In this document: positions 21,965-33,068 of the stretch, one piece after another
How positions within the stretch are numbered: position 1 is the first letter of the stretch
Layout of the letters: each line of letters opens with the position of its first letter
Assembly: GCF_000247695.1 (NCBI RefSeq)
Contig: NW_004624781.1
Span: forward strand, 9,249,727-9,313,726
Length of the DNA: 64,000 nt
Direction of reading: 5' to 3'
Origin: Heterocephalus glaber
Taxonomy: Eukaryota; Chordata; Mammalia; Rodentia; Bathyergidae
Made by a program: the position numbers and the translations under genes
Notes under the pieces: model-generated
The model's database searches: none
What the model saw: only the letters and a program-made list of their open reading frames with translations
Told to the model about the DNA's origin: nothing

Positions 21965-22672
21965 AATATGTATTTGGCCTCTGGCACAGCTGCCTGGCAC
22001 ACAGCTCCTAAAGCTCCTGGACTCTCTGAAGTGATGTATCTTTTTGTATGCTAATGAGATGCTGGTGCTGGGACTCCTAGATGACTTCAGAATGGGGGCT
22101 GTTTGTCAAGAACACAACCCTGTGATTAGAGTGCAGGCATCTTAAGTGCCACCAACCAATCCTAAGAGAGTGATGCAGGACTCAAGAGTTGAGCTGACTA
22201 CCAACCGCCAGTGATACAGTCAATCGTGCCTACGTAGTAAAGTCTCCATAAAAACCCAGAAGACAGAGTTCAGGGTTTGAGATATCAGAACAGTGGAGGT
22301 GCTAGGAGCATGCTGCATGCCCAGAGAGGGCACAGATGCTCCAAAACCCTTCCCACAGAGCTTGCCTTGCACATCTCTTCCATCTGGCTGTTCTCCTAGC
22401 CTATAATAAATGGGCAAATGTGTTTCTCTGAGTTCTGTGATCACACCCCGGGAGAGGGTTGTGGGATAGTCAGTCAGGAGTAGAGGTAAACACTTACTGC
22501 TTGCAACTGGCATCAGTAGTAGAGGGAAGACTGAGTGATTAAGTGCTTAACCTGTGGGAACTATACTATTTCTAGGGAGGAAGTCAGTACAGAACACCCA
22601 TTTGGAAAACTGCTTGGTATTCGAGAAAAAAACCCCACATGGCTGAGGTCAGAAGTGCTGTGTTGTATAAGA
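21965..22672 (+). mobile_element. ERVL LTR (MLT2-like)
   Basis: Right-hand landmarks are clear: CTATAATAAATGGGCAAATG, TTTCTCTGAGTTCTGTGATC, TTGCAACTGGCATC, TTAACCTGTGGGA, AAAACCCCACATGGCTG and GTCAGAAGTGCTGTGTTGT. The left part is more diverged. No internal viral coding region is seen. Confidence 0.6.
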
Positions 22673-22679
22673 GACAACA

Positions 22680-22805
22680 TTTATTTTGTTTTGTTTTTTG
22701 AGACAGGATCTCACTATGTAGCCCAATCTCGCCCCAAATCCAACATCCTTCTCCTCGGCTTCCTGAGTACTAGGATTGGAGATGTGCACCATGGGGTCTG
22801 GCTTC
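22680..22805 (-). mobile_element. B1 SINE
   Basis: Reverse-oriented: TTTTTTGAGACAGGATCTC, TATGTAGCCC, ..GGCTTCCTGAGTACTAGGAT.., ending near GGTCTGGCTTC. Confidence 0.8.
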
Positions 22806-23017
22806 TTCTTCATTTTTTCTTTTTTTAAATACAGAGTAGCTTAAATTAAGAGAAGGCAAGACTTATTTTATCCCTAAGTACTCAAATAGTCCTAGTTTTT
22901 CTATTTAATGAGAAGAAACATGCAAATAAATTATAAACTATCAGAGCTAGAGGGGAACTCCAGCGTCACCAGTCCAACCAATTTATTACAAGTGAAGAAA
23001 GCTGATCCTGAGAAAGT

Positions 23018-23397
23018 GCTATCATTTGGATATGTGTTCCTGAAGGTCCATCTGTTAAAAGCTTGGCCCCTAGGGTAGCAATACTGGGAGGTGATGAAAC
23101 CTTTGAGGGCAGAGCTAGTGGGAAGTCCTTATAGCACTTGGAACAAGCCCTTCAAGGGGACTGTGGGACACCACCCCTTTCTGTCTCTCTCCTGCTCTTG
23201 AGTCCATAAGGTGAGGCATTTGCTCTACCATGTGCACCCAACCATTGCCATCTGGCAACCATCAGAGACCCAAACCAATGGAGCCACCAGAGCTTGAACT
23301 GGAACCTCCAAAACTGTGAGCCAAATTAAGCCTTTCCTCTTTATAAGTCACTTATCTTAGGGCTTTAATTACAGAGATGGAAAGCTGACTAATATAG
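23018..23397 (+). mobile_element. MaLR-type LTR (MST/MLT1-like)
   Basis: TGCTATCATTTGGATATGTG.., ..GGTAGCAATACTGGGAGGTG.., ..GAACTGGAACCTCCAAAACT.., GTGAGCCAAATTAAGCCTTT and the end GGAAAGCTGACTAATA form a near-complete ERVL-MaLR LTR. No internal region is adjacent. Confidence 0.7.
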
Positions 23398-23490
23398 AAG
23401 AGAAACTATTGGCCCAAAGTCCTCAATTTAGGGCACTGGGGCTATAACCCAGATCTACACTTTCTGCTTGGGGTTTATACCACTTGACCA

Positions 23491-23603
23491 TTTTTTTTTT
23501 TTTTTTTTGCTTGATTGTTTGTTCTTTTGGTACCAGGGATCAAACTCGGGACCTTCAGCTTGTAAGGCAAGTGGTGGCACCACTGAGCTAAATCCCTGGC
23601 CCA
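23491..23603 (-). mobile_element. ID SINE with a long interrupted T-tail
   Basis: Reverse-oriented ID. The tail is T18 then GCTTGATTGTTTGTTC. ACTTGACCATTTT duplications flank it (from about 23483 and 23606). Confidence 0.9.
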
Positions 23604-23940
23604 CAACTTGACCATTTTGTCTTATCTGATTTTACAGCTACAAAAACTGCAGTGAAGAATTAATTTACACATTTTAAAATTTAGTGTCCTCCTGTAAAAA
23701 ATTAGAGCTTGGGAAGAACAAGTTCCCAGAACCCTGTGGCCCCAAGAGTTAGTGGAACCATTTCACCTCCCCAGTCTTGCTGGAGATACCTTTGAAGGAA
23801 GCTCAGTACTTACTCATTTCCCCTTGGTTCTGGTAAAGAAAAGATGTTTTAGCCTCTGACTTATCATAATTCACATTTTAACTCCCACTTTCAATTTCTG
23901 ATTAAAGCAAAAACAGTGTGTGTGTTTTTTTTTTACTTAC

Positions 23941-24001
23941 CATATCTGAAGCTTAATTTTCTTTCCATCTAGTTCTATCGTTCTGATTTTAAAATCAATT
24001 C
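23941..24001 (-). CDS. RAB8B: RAB8B exon 2, residues 42-61 plus parts of codons 42 and 62
   Basis: A 61-base exon after acceptor TGGCAG and before donor GTAAGT. It starts with the last two bases of the Gly42 codon and encodes (G)[19 protein letters not shown] followed by two bases of Trp62. It covers the end of switch I and the beta-2/beta-3 interswitch. GIDFKI (42-47) is the Rab effector-facing motif. The incoming phase requires exon 1 to end one base into a Gly codon, as in RAB8A. The next coding sequence upstream is not in the window. Confidence 0.98.
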
Positions 24002-24567
24002 CTGCCAGAAAAACAAAGAAGGATATGCTAAGTTTCTTCAAATCTAATCCAAGTCTTATTAGGAAGAGGACAAAGATTTCTATTGAGAAAAAGCTCTCCA
24101 ACGCACTGGAAAATGTGAACAGAGAGGGGTGTGAATGGTATGTTTCCTCTGAATACAGGCTGGAGAAAGGAATGCTAATTGCTCTGCAAAGAATTCCCAC
24201 TCATGTTAAATGCAACGTATTCTTTGCCTCATTATTTTGACACAAATGGACCACATCCTGCAAAGTTACATAATTTAGATAGATTGAGAACATGCCATAT
24301 TTTCTACTTCCTGAAATACATATAAACAATGCTTCCTACCCTCTCTCTCCATCCTTCTCTAAAGAAAGCCACGGGACTGATTTCAAATGTCTTTCTCCAT
24401 ATTTGTTCATTTGTTTCTTGGAACCTGCAACTAACGTGGGGGGCTACTTATTTGAAGGCTAAGGAGGGAAAACCTTGCATTTTATTTTATACACTTAGGG
24501 GGTGTTTTATGTACATTTAAATAAATGTTTCCATAGATTACTACCTAGAACTGAAATAGCTATAATG

Positions 24568-24740
24568 GTTTTTAGTCCTGGCTGTATTTCAGAATTACTT
24601 GGAGAGTTTAAAAAACAAAGCAAAACAAAACAAAACACTTCATGACTAGGGCTGCTTCCTTCCCCAAATTCTGAGATGCTGACCTAACTGGTCAAGGGTT
24701 AAAAGCTCCCCAAAGTTAAGAAATGCTCACCAGAGTGTGC
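24568..24740 (+). mobile_element. MER5-like hAT element relic
   Basis: TAGTCCTGGCTGTATTTCAG, AATTACTTGGAGAGTTTA.., ..TTCTGAGATGCTGACCTAA.. and GTTAAGAAATGCTCAC follow the short palindromic MER5-type element, with an A/C-rich interruption in the middle. Confidence 0.5.
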
Positions 24741-24838
24741 CAGGTGCCATGTGAAAGTTATATGGGGCTCTGATGCTTCAAAAGTTCAACCCTCCCTCAC
24801 CTATTTCACCTCTCTGAGGCAACTCAAAACAAAATTAA

Positions 24839-24934
24839 GGGGCCAGGATTTAGCTCAGTGGTTCCAGCGCCTGCCTTGCAAGTATAAGGTCCTGAGTTTG
24901 ATCCCCAGTACAAAACAAACAAACACAAACCCAC
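24839..24934 (+). mobile_element. ID SINE
   Basis: One G short in the A-box lead (CCAGGATTTAGCTCAG). The tail is CAAA-type repeats. Imperfect duplication AAAATTAAGG/CAAATTAGGG. Confidence 0.88.
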
Positions 24935-24944
24935 CAAATTAGGG

Positions 24945-25158
24945 ATTTCAACATATTGTGGACCGTGACACAAACTCAATTGGTTCCTGAGGGCTGGTTG
25001 TAACTCAAGTTGGTTGTAAATCAATACAGCTGGAATCTGGATGTTTACCAGAGTATACACTATAGATAACAAGAAGCAGATGAATCTCCCATTAACCTAA
25101 TTAAACCAAGTTGTTCATATGTCAGGCCAGTTGTAACTTGAGGGTCCACTGTATTACA
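24945..25158. mobile_element. DNA-transposon-like relic with inverted ends
   Basis: GTTGTAACTCAAGTTGG near the left end and GCCAGTTGTAACTTGAGGGT near the right end read as the two inverted ends of an old short DNA transposon. The family is not assigned. Confidence 0.35.
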
Positions 25159-26021
25159 AAGAACCACAAAGCCCTTGACAACTATCAGCACATTCTATAT
25201 ACATTGGGAAGAAGCTTTCTGGGAGATTAGTTGGTAAAGGCAACTGGGTTGCAGTCTGCTAAATCTTCATCATTTGGCTACACAGCTTTTACCTTTGTCT
25301 ACTCTTTTGCTTCTATACAGAACTCCTTAAAGGAGTTTCCAAGGTATTTTGAGAAAGCATGTGAATTATGCATCCTCTAAATTGTCATTAACTGCAGTTA
25401 TTTGGGGTGGAAGGGGCCTTCAACAGCTCTGTTTCTTCAGATACTGAAGGCACCCAAAACAGGCCGCTTTCCGGCTTCAGCTTTATTGAATAACGCACAG
25501 GATTAAACCAGTTGGATTTTCCCCTTCTTCTCTGGTTCTTTAGCCTAAGGAAGCCTTTTTAAGGTAACTCTTGTGAATCTCAAAATAGACAAAAATCACA
25601 CCCAAGCTAATCTAGCAAAATAGCCTCTTAATCATTCTTTCCTCTCAGTAATCATCATGGGTTGTTAACAAATACAATCTGGTGCCCAATATTCCCAGGA
25701 CATATGGCTCCTACATCTCTCTACGGTACCTTCCTCAGTATGGCAGGGTCTGAGTGGTGGAAGCAAAACTTAGCACCACAGCATAAATATATTGCTAGCA
25801 TCCCACAGAATTTATCGTTGCCATTGCTCACTTAAGACTTAATAGATGCTGGATTTTATTGTGATTTGTCTTTTCATATACCTACAAATTCAATGGAACA
25901 AAGACCATCTAGAGACCCTCCTCTAGACTTTCTCTCCTTTTGGTCCAGGTCCAGCATCGGACAATGCTTAATATCTGGTAGGCACTCGTGTTTCTTGAGA
26001 TTAACTTAAAAAAAACTCATA

Positions 26022-26119
26022 GGGCCAGGGATTTAGCTCAATGGTTGTGCTGCCTGCCTCACAAGCACAAGGTCCCGAGTTCAATCCCTGGTACAAAATA
26101 AATAAATAAATAAATAAAA
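26022..26119 (+). mobile_element. ID SINE with an AAAT-repeat tail
   Basis: Full-length, ending CCCTGGTAC, then AAAT units. ..CTCATAG before and TTTCATGG after suggest a short, imperfect duplication. Confidence 0.88.
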
Positions 26120-26345
26120 TTTCATGGCTTTCCAAATCCACAGAAATAGAAAGGAGAATGGTAGTAACCAGGGGATGGAAGGAGGGGAAAGGGAGCAGCT
26201 GTTTAATGGGTCCAGAGTTTCCGATTTGCAAGTTCTGCAGATCAGTTGCACAAAAATGTAAATGTACTCACCACTGAAGGGTACACTTAAAAATGGTTAA
26301 GATGGCAAATTTTATGATGTGTTTTTTTTATCATGTTAAAGCAAA
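26120..26345 (+). repeat. L1 3' UTR relic (old mammalian L1)
   Basis: AATGGTAGTAACCAGGGGAT, TTTAATGGGTCCAGAGTTTC, then CACTTAAAAATGGTTAAGAT and GGCAAATTTTATGATGTGT match the 3' UTR of old L1 families. Confidence 0.65.
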
Positions 26346-26527
26346 TAAAATTTGGCCTGAGAAAGCCTTCTTACTCATGCACCCCAGTTCTGGCACAAGG
26401 AACTGCAACCTAACAGTACTAAACAGAGAACTGAACTTAGGAATTCGCCTTTACAAAAATGACTGGGTCTCAAGCACAGCAGCCAAGCTTTAGTCAAACC
26501 AGGTTCAAATAAAGTAAATGCCAAGTT

Positions 26528-26616
26528 TTTGTTTGTTTTTTTTGTACCAGGGATAGAACTCAGGACCTTGTGCTTGAGAGGCAGGCGATGAAACCACTGA
26601 GCTAAATCCCCGGCCC
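26528..26616 (-). mobile_element. ID SINE
   Basis: Reverse-oriented, ending GATTTAGCTC-complement then CCCCGGCCC. Flanks TGCCAAGTTTT and CTGCCAACTTTT are an imperfect duplication. Confidence 0.9.
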
Positions 26617-26906
26617 TAACTGCCAACTTTTAACCAGGTGCACTGCCTCTGTACTTCATTTCACTTTCTGTACGTCACTTCCCTTTTTCTGTTAAATGTT
26701 ACTCAGCTGTGTGCAGTCTGAGTCTCACTGAATTCATGAATTGTCTTTGTTCAATTAAATTTCATTAAATTTGTCTAAAAGTTTTCTTTTTAACAAAATC
26801 ACAATAAAAGAGAAAACAAATTCATGACTTCCAGAATGTCTACTGAATACATGGCTAACTTAGAGGGCAAATCTCCAACATTTCATCATTAATAATTATT
26901 CACATT

Positions 26907-26990
26907 CTATGGCTGGGGATTTAGTTCAGTGGTTCCACCCCCTGCCTCGAAAGCACAAGCTCCAGAGTTCGATCCCCGGTACCAAAAAAA
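26907..26990 (+). mobile_element. ID SINE
   Basis: Full-length with the A-box variant TTTAGTTCAG. Perfect 13-bp duplication AATTATTCACATT at 26894-26906 and 26991-27003. Confidence 0.92.
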
Positions 26991-28454
26991 AATTATTCAC
27001 ATTTTAAACAAAATGCCTGTTTAAATTAACATGTTCCTGACTGGCTTAATAAGATGGTAATTCCAGTTTTTGCCAAGTTGCTTTTGCTGTACAGGAAAAA
27101 GGGCAACTTTAGCATCTTCCCTCAACAAAGCCACTCTGAGGTTCCCTTCAAGCCTCACTTACTCTCCATTCATTTGAACATTTCAGAACTTTGTATTAGT
27201 CTTTTTTGTTTTCTATTTGCTAGAAGTATTATCTTTCTCTTATTTGAGGAAGTTATAAATGATGGAGACACTCATCCATCTTTTCATTATTCAGCGGTTT
27301 TCAATGTTTATAAGTTGTTAATTGAGGCATTTAGTTTTGTTTATGCTGTAGCTAAGAGCCAGTTGGTAGACAAGTGCTGTAGAACACTGTGAAATTAGCA
27401 AATATAGAAATAAGCAACAAGGGGCTTAAAACAGGTAACATTTTTAGAAAAAAAAGAAGAATTTCACTAAAAATGGAAAATATTAAGATTATTGGAAAGC
27501 ACTGAATTGGGAAGTCAAAAGACCCAAACTGCAGGTTTACCAACTTCTGGACAGGTCTTGTAACTGTTCTATCCGTCTGTATCCTCAACCCTAGAAAGGG
27601 TTGGGAGGATCCAATTAGTTAGAATATGGGTTCGAGCAGTTTTGGGAACTCTGAAATTCCATATAAAGCTAAGATTCTGTCACGATACAGCTCTTGCCAT
27701 TTCATGCGTGATTATTGGGAACTTGTGCCAACCTCTCTCCTCATCTAACTCTCCGTGTGCCTCTGCCAGAGTAACTCCCAACAGTCCATGTGGACAGGAC
27801 AGTGAAGAAGGCCTCCAGCAGCCTGGCAGCCCCTTTTCCTCGGATGTGCTGTTCAGACACTGCCTCCTCAGAGCTCCTTCAGCGCAGGCCTTAGGCCTTC
27901 TTCCAGACTTCTTTTTCCTTGTTCCCTCGTCACTCCGCAGACTTCTCAAAGGATGCCATGCCACGACAGTCCTGTGCTTTCTCCCCTTGGCTTTCCACTC
28001 TGCCATGTCCATCCCTGCCTACAGGCCTGGCTTTTGCACAGTGACGTGATCCTGTGTTACTGGGTTTTGTTCACATATTGCTCTCTAACTGCTCTCAAAT
28101 CAAGCAAAGCCCCATCCTCTCTGCCAGGTAAGTTGTTCACAGAAACGTATTTACAGTAGACATGAAATTAAAGGTAAAGTCGTCACATATTTAAGTAAAA
28201 GTTAAATACTACTAAGTGTGAAGATGCTAAAACAACCTTAGAAGTTCAGTTTTAAAACAACAATAGTTAAGATGTGGAGAAATCTTATTCCAATGAGGAA
28301 ATGAAGATGTTTACACTATAATCAGTCAATGATGCTATCAATAAAACTATGGAGTAGATTAATATTGACTGTAAAATTCAAAGAAAAGGTAATGCTTGGA
28401 GGCTACTCAGGGGTTAAAAGAATAATTCACCACAAAATTATATTAACTAGGATG

Positions 28455-28890
28455 CTTTCAGCTGCAAAAAACAGAAACCCTAAATCAAACTAGCTTAAGG
28501 TAACTTGTTGACTCCTGTAACACGCCCAGTGGAGAGCTAGGGGTTCAGGGCTCAATCTAGCAGTTCTGGCTCATTTCTCTGTGCCTCCTTGGCTCTATCT
28601 CCTGGGAGTATCAATTTTATCTTCTGAGAGAAGTTCCTGACCACAACAGCAATACCAAGAAGAAAAGGGGTCATCTTCCTGTGCTTCTCTCTTAAAAGTG
28701 AGAATGTGTTTCCCCAAAGCCTCCAAGGACTTTTCCTTTGTGTCTTATTTCCAGATTATAAACATGGTAATGTTGTGTTCTGGTGGGCTAAGACCAAATT
28801 CCTGAACCAATCACTGCTACGAGGAGTTACCGCTTCTAAATTCAGATTAATCAAGGCCTATCCTTGGAGCCAGGGCCCCCAATCCACAGG
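28455..28890 (+). repeat. Ancient interspersed repeat, family not assigned
   Basis: GGATGCTTTCAGCTGCAAAA, ACAGAAACCCTAAATCAAAC, TAGCTTAAG, and later CCTGAACCAATCACTGCTAC match an old common mammalian repeat. Strongly diverged. Confidence 0.45.
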
Positions 28891-29120
28891 GCAGCTAAAA
28901 AAGAGCAGTGAGAGTGGAAAGGATGCTGGCACCAATCATAATATCCTTTACAACAGTACTCAAATCTAATTGACAAAATTTTACATCCACGGCTATATGA
29001 AGTGGACAAATCCTAACAGCTGTTACTTCTACTCTGTCATGAATATTATTACACTCACTGATAACCTGTAGTAACTTCTCCAGAGGTAACTGCATCTGTT
29101 GCTCAATCAAGAACCAGAAA

Positions 29121-29222
29121 ATAGGCCCGGGGATTTAGCTCAGCAGTTTCGCCGCCTGCTGCGCAAGCGCAAGGACCCGAGTTTGATCCCCGGTACCAAA
29201 CAAAACAAACAAACAAACAAAA
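29121..29222 (+). mobile_element. ID SINE (TTTCGCC...TGCGCAAG subtype)
   Basis: Carries GTTTCGCCGCCTGCTGCGCA, a distinct ID subfamily also seen at 3116, 45925 and partly 52900. Tail of CAAA units. 12-bp duplication AAGAACCAGAAA at 29109-29120 and 29223-29234. Confidence 0.92.
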
Positions 29223-29924
29223 AAGAACCAGAAAGTAAGAAGGAAGAAAAAGGATGATAAGCAGCCCAAGTAGCTGCCATGCCATCTCTGGGCTGCTGCC
29301 TCAGGCCCACCTGGCTCATCTCCCAGCCTCCAATGAGCCGAGGCTGGAAAGAAGGACACAGCAAGAGCCACCGCTTGTCCAGGCAGTCACAGGAGAGACT
29401 TTTTTTTAAAAAGTACTACAGAATCTCAAAAACACAGCTCCTCAAGGGCATTACATTTAGGGTCAAAAACTCCTTCATATTTCACTCGCCTTTTAAAGAG
29501 CATCATTTTCTGGCAGCACACAGCACAGTAATTCATGTTCAGAATGGCAGCCTTGAGTCATCCTGACTCATAAGCAATCCATGACCCCAGCAGCGGCCAA
29601 CCCAGCAGGCAGCACAACCCAACATCTAAGTCAGAAGACAACACTCCAGAGCTGCTTCTGTGTTGCTCAACATTATCTTTCTTCTGATCACTTTAAAGTA
29701 ATCCCAGTTCCCTCATTAATATTTATCTACTCAATAAAAAAAATCTAAATTGTAAGAAAACATTCCTAAAGGACTTAAAGCCATTTTCATTTGGATTTAA
29801 ATACACAAACACATTCATTCTAATAGATTTTTATTTTTTTCTGAATTGATTCTTATGTTAAATGGTTGCTCACAATTGATACATGTTATTAATTATAAAG
29901 AAGTAGGAAAGCAACTATGAAAGA

Positions 29925-30020
29925 GGATTACAGACCTGGGAAGTACCTTAGAGATGATTTAGTACAGTCTTGCCTTTGTAGTGAAGAAAACTGAGACCTA
30001 GAGAGAGGCAGCAATTTACC
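29925..30020 (+). repeat. Ancient MIR-like repeat fragment
   Basis: GGGAAGTACCTTAGAGATGA, TTTAGTACAGTC.., ..GAAAACTGAGACCTAGAGAG is a familiar ancient repeat motif. Related wording occurs at 22940-23015 and 62945-63050. Confidence 0.45.
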
Positions 30021-30087
30021 AATGTTCACAAAGACCAAAACAAAACAAGTTAAGAACAAGTTTTGGCATTTAAAGATCACACCTTTC

Positions 30088-30161
30088 AGGGCCAGGGATT
30101 TAGCTCAGTGGTTTCGCCAGCGCAAGGACCGAGTTCGCTCCCTGGTACCAAAAACAAAAAA
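30088..30161 (+). mobile_element. ID SINE with a central deletion
   Basis: It jumps from GTTTCGCC to AGCGCAAGGACC, losing about 10-12 bases. Perfect 16-bp duplication AAAGATCACACCTTTC at 30072-30087 and 30162-30177. Confidence 0.92.
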
Positions 30162-30239
30162 AAAGATCACACCTTTCCAAAGAGACACGTACAAGGATGT
30201 CCACATCTCGCTGGGGAAGCCTGCTCTTTAAAGATAATG

Positions 30240-30680
30240 GGAAAACACAGACAACAACTGAAATGTCCATCAGTAGGACAGTACCTTGGTATACAGGGAA
30301 ACAAATACTTGCAGAAAGTGAATAAGACCCATACACACCAACATGGCTGAATCTAAAATAAGCATAATGTTAAATGAAAAGAACAAGTTGCAGAAATACA
30401 CAGACCCAAACCACTATGAAAACTATAAAAAATGCCAAAGCCAAAGCCTGTATCATTTGTATATACATCTATGTGTAGCTAAAACATAAAATATTCATGA
30501 GAATGATTACCAACAAATTAAAGCCAACTATTACCTCTGAAGAGAAAAGGAAAAAGAGGGATTCACAGAGGACTTTGATTCTGTCTATAATTTATTACTT
30601 CTACAATCCAGTGGTGGGTACTTGGAAGTGGGAGTATTTTATATGAGTTATACTTCAAAGTTTTTTTTTTTTTTAAGTAT
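30240..30680 (+). repeat. L1 ORF2 end/3' UTR relic
   Basis: ACAACTGAAATGTCCATCAG, TAGGACAGTACCTTGGTATA.., ..AAATGAAAAGAACAAGTTGC.. follows the 3' end of old L1 ORF2. The frame is lost. Confidence 0.6.
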
Positions 30681-31681
30681 TAGTTATCAGGAAAGTTGGC
30701 ATATGGAGGCACAAATTCATTAATGGCAGTAGAAAAATCAAACCAAATCTTAGCAATGGAAGACACTTTAGAAGATTTAGTCAGGGAAAAGCAGGAACCA
30801 CCAATCTTGTTCAGTATAAAAGGGGCCTGTGTGGTGGACTGGGTGACTCAGTGCATCACTGTGCTGGGAGTAGCACTTGTGGGGGTTGGTGGAACAAAGG
30901 AGTTCTGATTTTCCATTCAAATAGATAAGGAAGAAGATGGCACCTCTTGCCCTTGGGAACCTAGGAAGGGGACTCTGCCCTGCACCTCTGAAGGCAAAGT
31001 GGCCCTTGAGGTCTCTGTGTTGTCAAGGGGAACAAAGAGGCACAAGAACTGACATGATACCCAGCCATGAGGCACCAGTGATGAATATAGGGTGAGCGCT
31101 TAGCCAAGAGTACTTCCTTGAGGAAATTCTCAGAAACCAGTGGTACATCTGGAGGCAGCTGGAAGGAAGGGATGGGCCAGCAGAACAGAGAGAAGGGAAG
31201 TTTGAACCTGATTCGGGCTACAGTTAACAGACCTCACAGGGAAAAGAGCCTGAAGTGCATTACTGGGCCACCTTCCAATCCACAAATTGAATCACAGAGA
31301 AGGAACAGATTGACGAAACTTACACTAACGTCAAATATGTGAATAACATAGCCTTTCTTCCCCACCAAGAGAATAGGGAGGTTGCCCTGGGGTTTGTGAG
31401 AGGGTGAAAGGATACCACTGCCAGACTGTGGGAAAGAGTACTTTTCCCGGCCTTGGGAACTTCCTCTCGGCCAGCTCTCTAGACCTCTTGCCTGAGCTGT
31501 GACGTCTCCTGTTTGCCTTGGGTGCTGCAGCTCAGGACAGCACAGAGCTCTCTCTTCTATCTTGGGGACTCGCTTGGGTAATTGAGGAAAGTCTGCTGCC
31601 CGGCCCAGGCAATCAGGGTATCTTCAACTGACGTTTCCTTCACCTGGTTCCCACTTAAATTCTTTTAAAAATCCTATTTGG

Positions 31682-31779
31682 GAGCCGGAGATTTAGCTCA
31701 GTGGTGCCGTTGCCTGCCTCACAAGCCCAAGGTCCCAGTTCGATCCCCCATACCACAAAAAAAAAAAAAAAAAAAAAAA
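31682..31779 (+). mobile_element. ID SINE with a long A-tail
   Basis: About 25 uninterrupted A residues after CATACCAC suggest a recent insertion. Near-perfect duplication AATCCTATTTGG/AATCCAATTTGG at 31670-31681 and 31780-31791. Confidence 0.9.
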
Positions 31780-32454
31780 AATCCAATTTGGCTGCAGTTG
31801 TGAGAACCAAGAAAAAAATTCAGATTTCCGGGTCATTCAGCCTTCCAGTGAAGGACAGCAATGTAAGATTTCAAGACTAAGTTTACTCACAATGATGCAC
31901 ATTTTTTACATTTTTTTTACACAGGTTACTTATCTTCTTTGACCCACTTTAAGAAGAAGAAATTTAATGCTGTGCTTTTACAATTAAAAGGGGGAATAGT
32001 ACTTTGTCTCAAAAGTCTATTTGGAAACATCTGTGATCCCAAGCTATCTGAATATGAGTTATGTGTTTTGTCTATTTACATTTCAGAGATATTCCAAAAA
32101 CAGGGAAAAAAACCTTTCCCAAATATTGAAATCTATTTTAAAGAAATGCTTCATTCACTTCCCTACTCAAGATTTTTATTATTAACAAAGAAGACACAGA
32201 ACAGATGAGTCTCACCAGTTCTGAAACTGACAACATTTTGCTTCTGCTTTTGTGTGTATATTTCTAAACATGGAGAATAATGAAATTTCAGAGTGGCTAT
32301 CTTTAGGACAGTTAGTTGAAATCTCTAATTAGAAGAAAACTGGATTATCAAAATCGGAATAAATGAATCAGAGACTAAAGCTTTAAAAATTATCCCCTCC
32401 AAAAAAACCCTGGAGAAAAATGTGTAAAAGTAGAGTAAAATTAAGAATGTTCTG

Positions 32455-32612
32455 TGGGCTAAGGAAGGAGGATCACAAGTTCAAGTCCAGCCAGGGCAAC
32501 TTAGTGACTTGATGAGATTTAGTTTCAGAATGGAAATTTTAAAAAGGGCTGGCGATGTAGCTCATTTGGAAGGCCCTATGTTTACTCTCTAATACATCTT
32601 GAAAAAAAGTTA
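32455..32612 (+). mobile_element. B1-ID dimeric SINE (old)
   Basis: A B1 3' half (GGAGGATCACAAGTTCAAGT, CCAGCCAGGGCAACTTAGTG) runs directly into an ID-like unit (GGGCTGGCGATGTAGCTCAT) with an A-run end. This is the B1-dID arrangement of non-murid rodents. Confidence 0.65.
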
Positions 32613-32966
32613 TGTATATTGAAAGGAGAGTTTAAAGGGATTCTTCTTTTGTAAATATACTTTCGGTGAGTTTTAAGTTATTTCACCAAATACCAATTTT
32701 GCTGCATATATTTAGAACTATTTATTTTATTTATATTAAAATTTATGTAATGTTTTCTAGTTTGAAAATTAAGTCTACCGTTTAGAAGGAAAAACACATT
32801 AAATATAACTTGAGATAGTATTTTAACAACAGTGAAATGTCCGCTAGCAGCCAAATGCTTTTATTAGTTTAGTTAAATCCAGCAGGGGAAAAGTAAGGAT
32901 ATTTTTTAGCTGGACTAACAAATGGTCCCCAAATACTGTATAACTTGCCCTTAACAAAGATACTTG

Positions 32967-33068
32967 AGGGCCAGGGATTTAGCTCAGTGGTTCGATCGTC
33001 TGCCTTGCAAGGGCAAGATCCCGAATTCCATTCCCGGTACCAAACAAAAACAAGAACAAAAACAAAAA
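32967..33068 (+). mobile_element. ID SINE
   Basis: Full-length; the tail is CAAA and GAACAAAAAC units. Duplication AAAGATACTTG/AAAGATACCTG at 32956-32966 and 33069-33079. Confidence 0.9.

Larger units (their letters stand above)
18051..23940 (-). other. RAB8B: RAB8B intron 2
   Basis: 5.9-kb intron, donor GTAAGT and acceptor TTTTAG. It contains an old ID, a MIR relic, an antisense MaLR LTR, a Tigger-type element, and a run of LTRs with an embedded mariner derivative (21090-23400), a B1 and an ID. No protein-like frame apart from the mariner fragment. Confidence 0.85.
2635..24001 (-). other. RAB8B: RAB8B gene, exons 2-8 and 3' UTR (partial gene)
   Basis: Seven coding exons on the minus strand join to encode residues 42-207 of a Rab8-type GTPase that controls exocytic and ciliary membrane traffic from the trans-Golgi and recycling endosomes. 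Identity as RAB8B rather than RAB8A rests on the paralog-specific segments [27 protein letters not shown] and the tail NDSNSSGAGG with a CSLL end. Coding sizes are 61, 61, 78, 90, 66, 51 and 90 bases plus stop, which keeps frame throughout and gives the family length of 207 residues once a 41-codon exon 1 is allowed for. That exon, with the P-loop GDSGVGKT region, is not in this window. The gene looks intact. Confidence 0.97.

Noticed and set aside
19583..23397. Intact endogenous retrovirus between the LTRs
   Set aside because: The LTRs are of different families and orientations and no gag, pol or env-like sequence lies between them. They are solo relics.
27642..28049. 135-codon plus-strand open frame, with an overlapping minus-strand frame of 110 codons
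   Set aside because: Overlapping long frames on both strands in a locally GC-richer ancient-repeat-like stretch. No conserved motif.
31939..32208. 89-codon plus-strand open frame with a protein-like look
   Set aside because: Lys/Leu/Ile-rich AT-driven composition, no match I recognise and no splice context.
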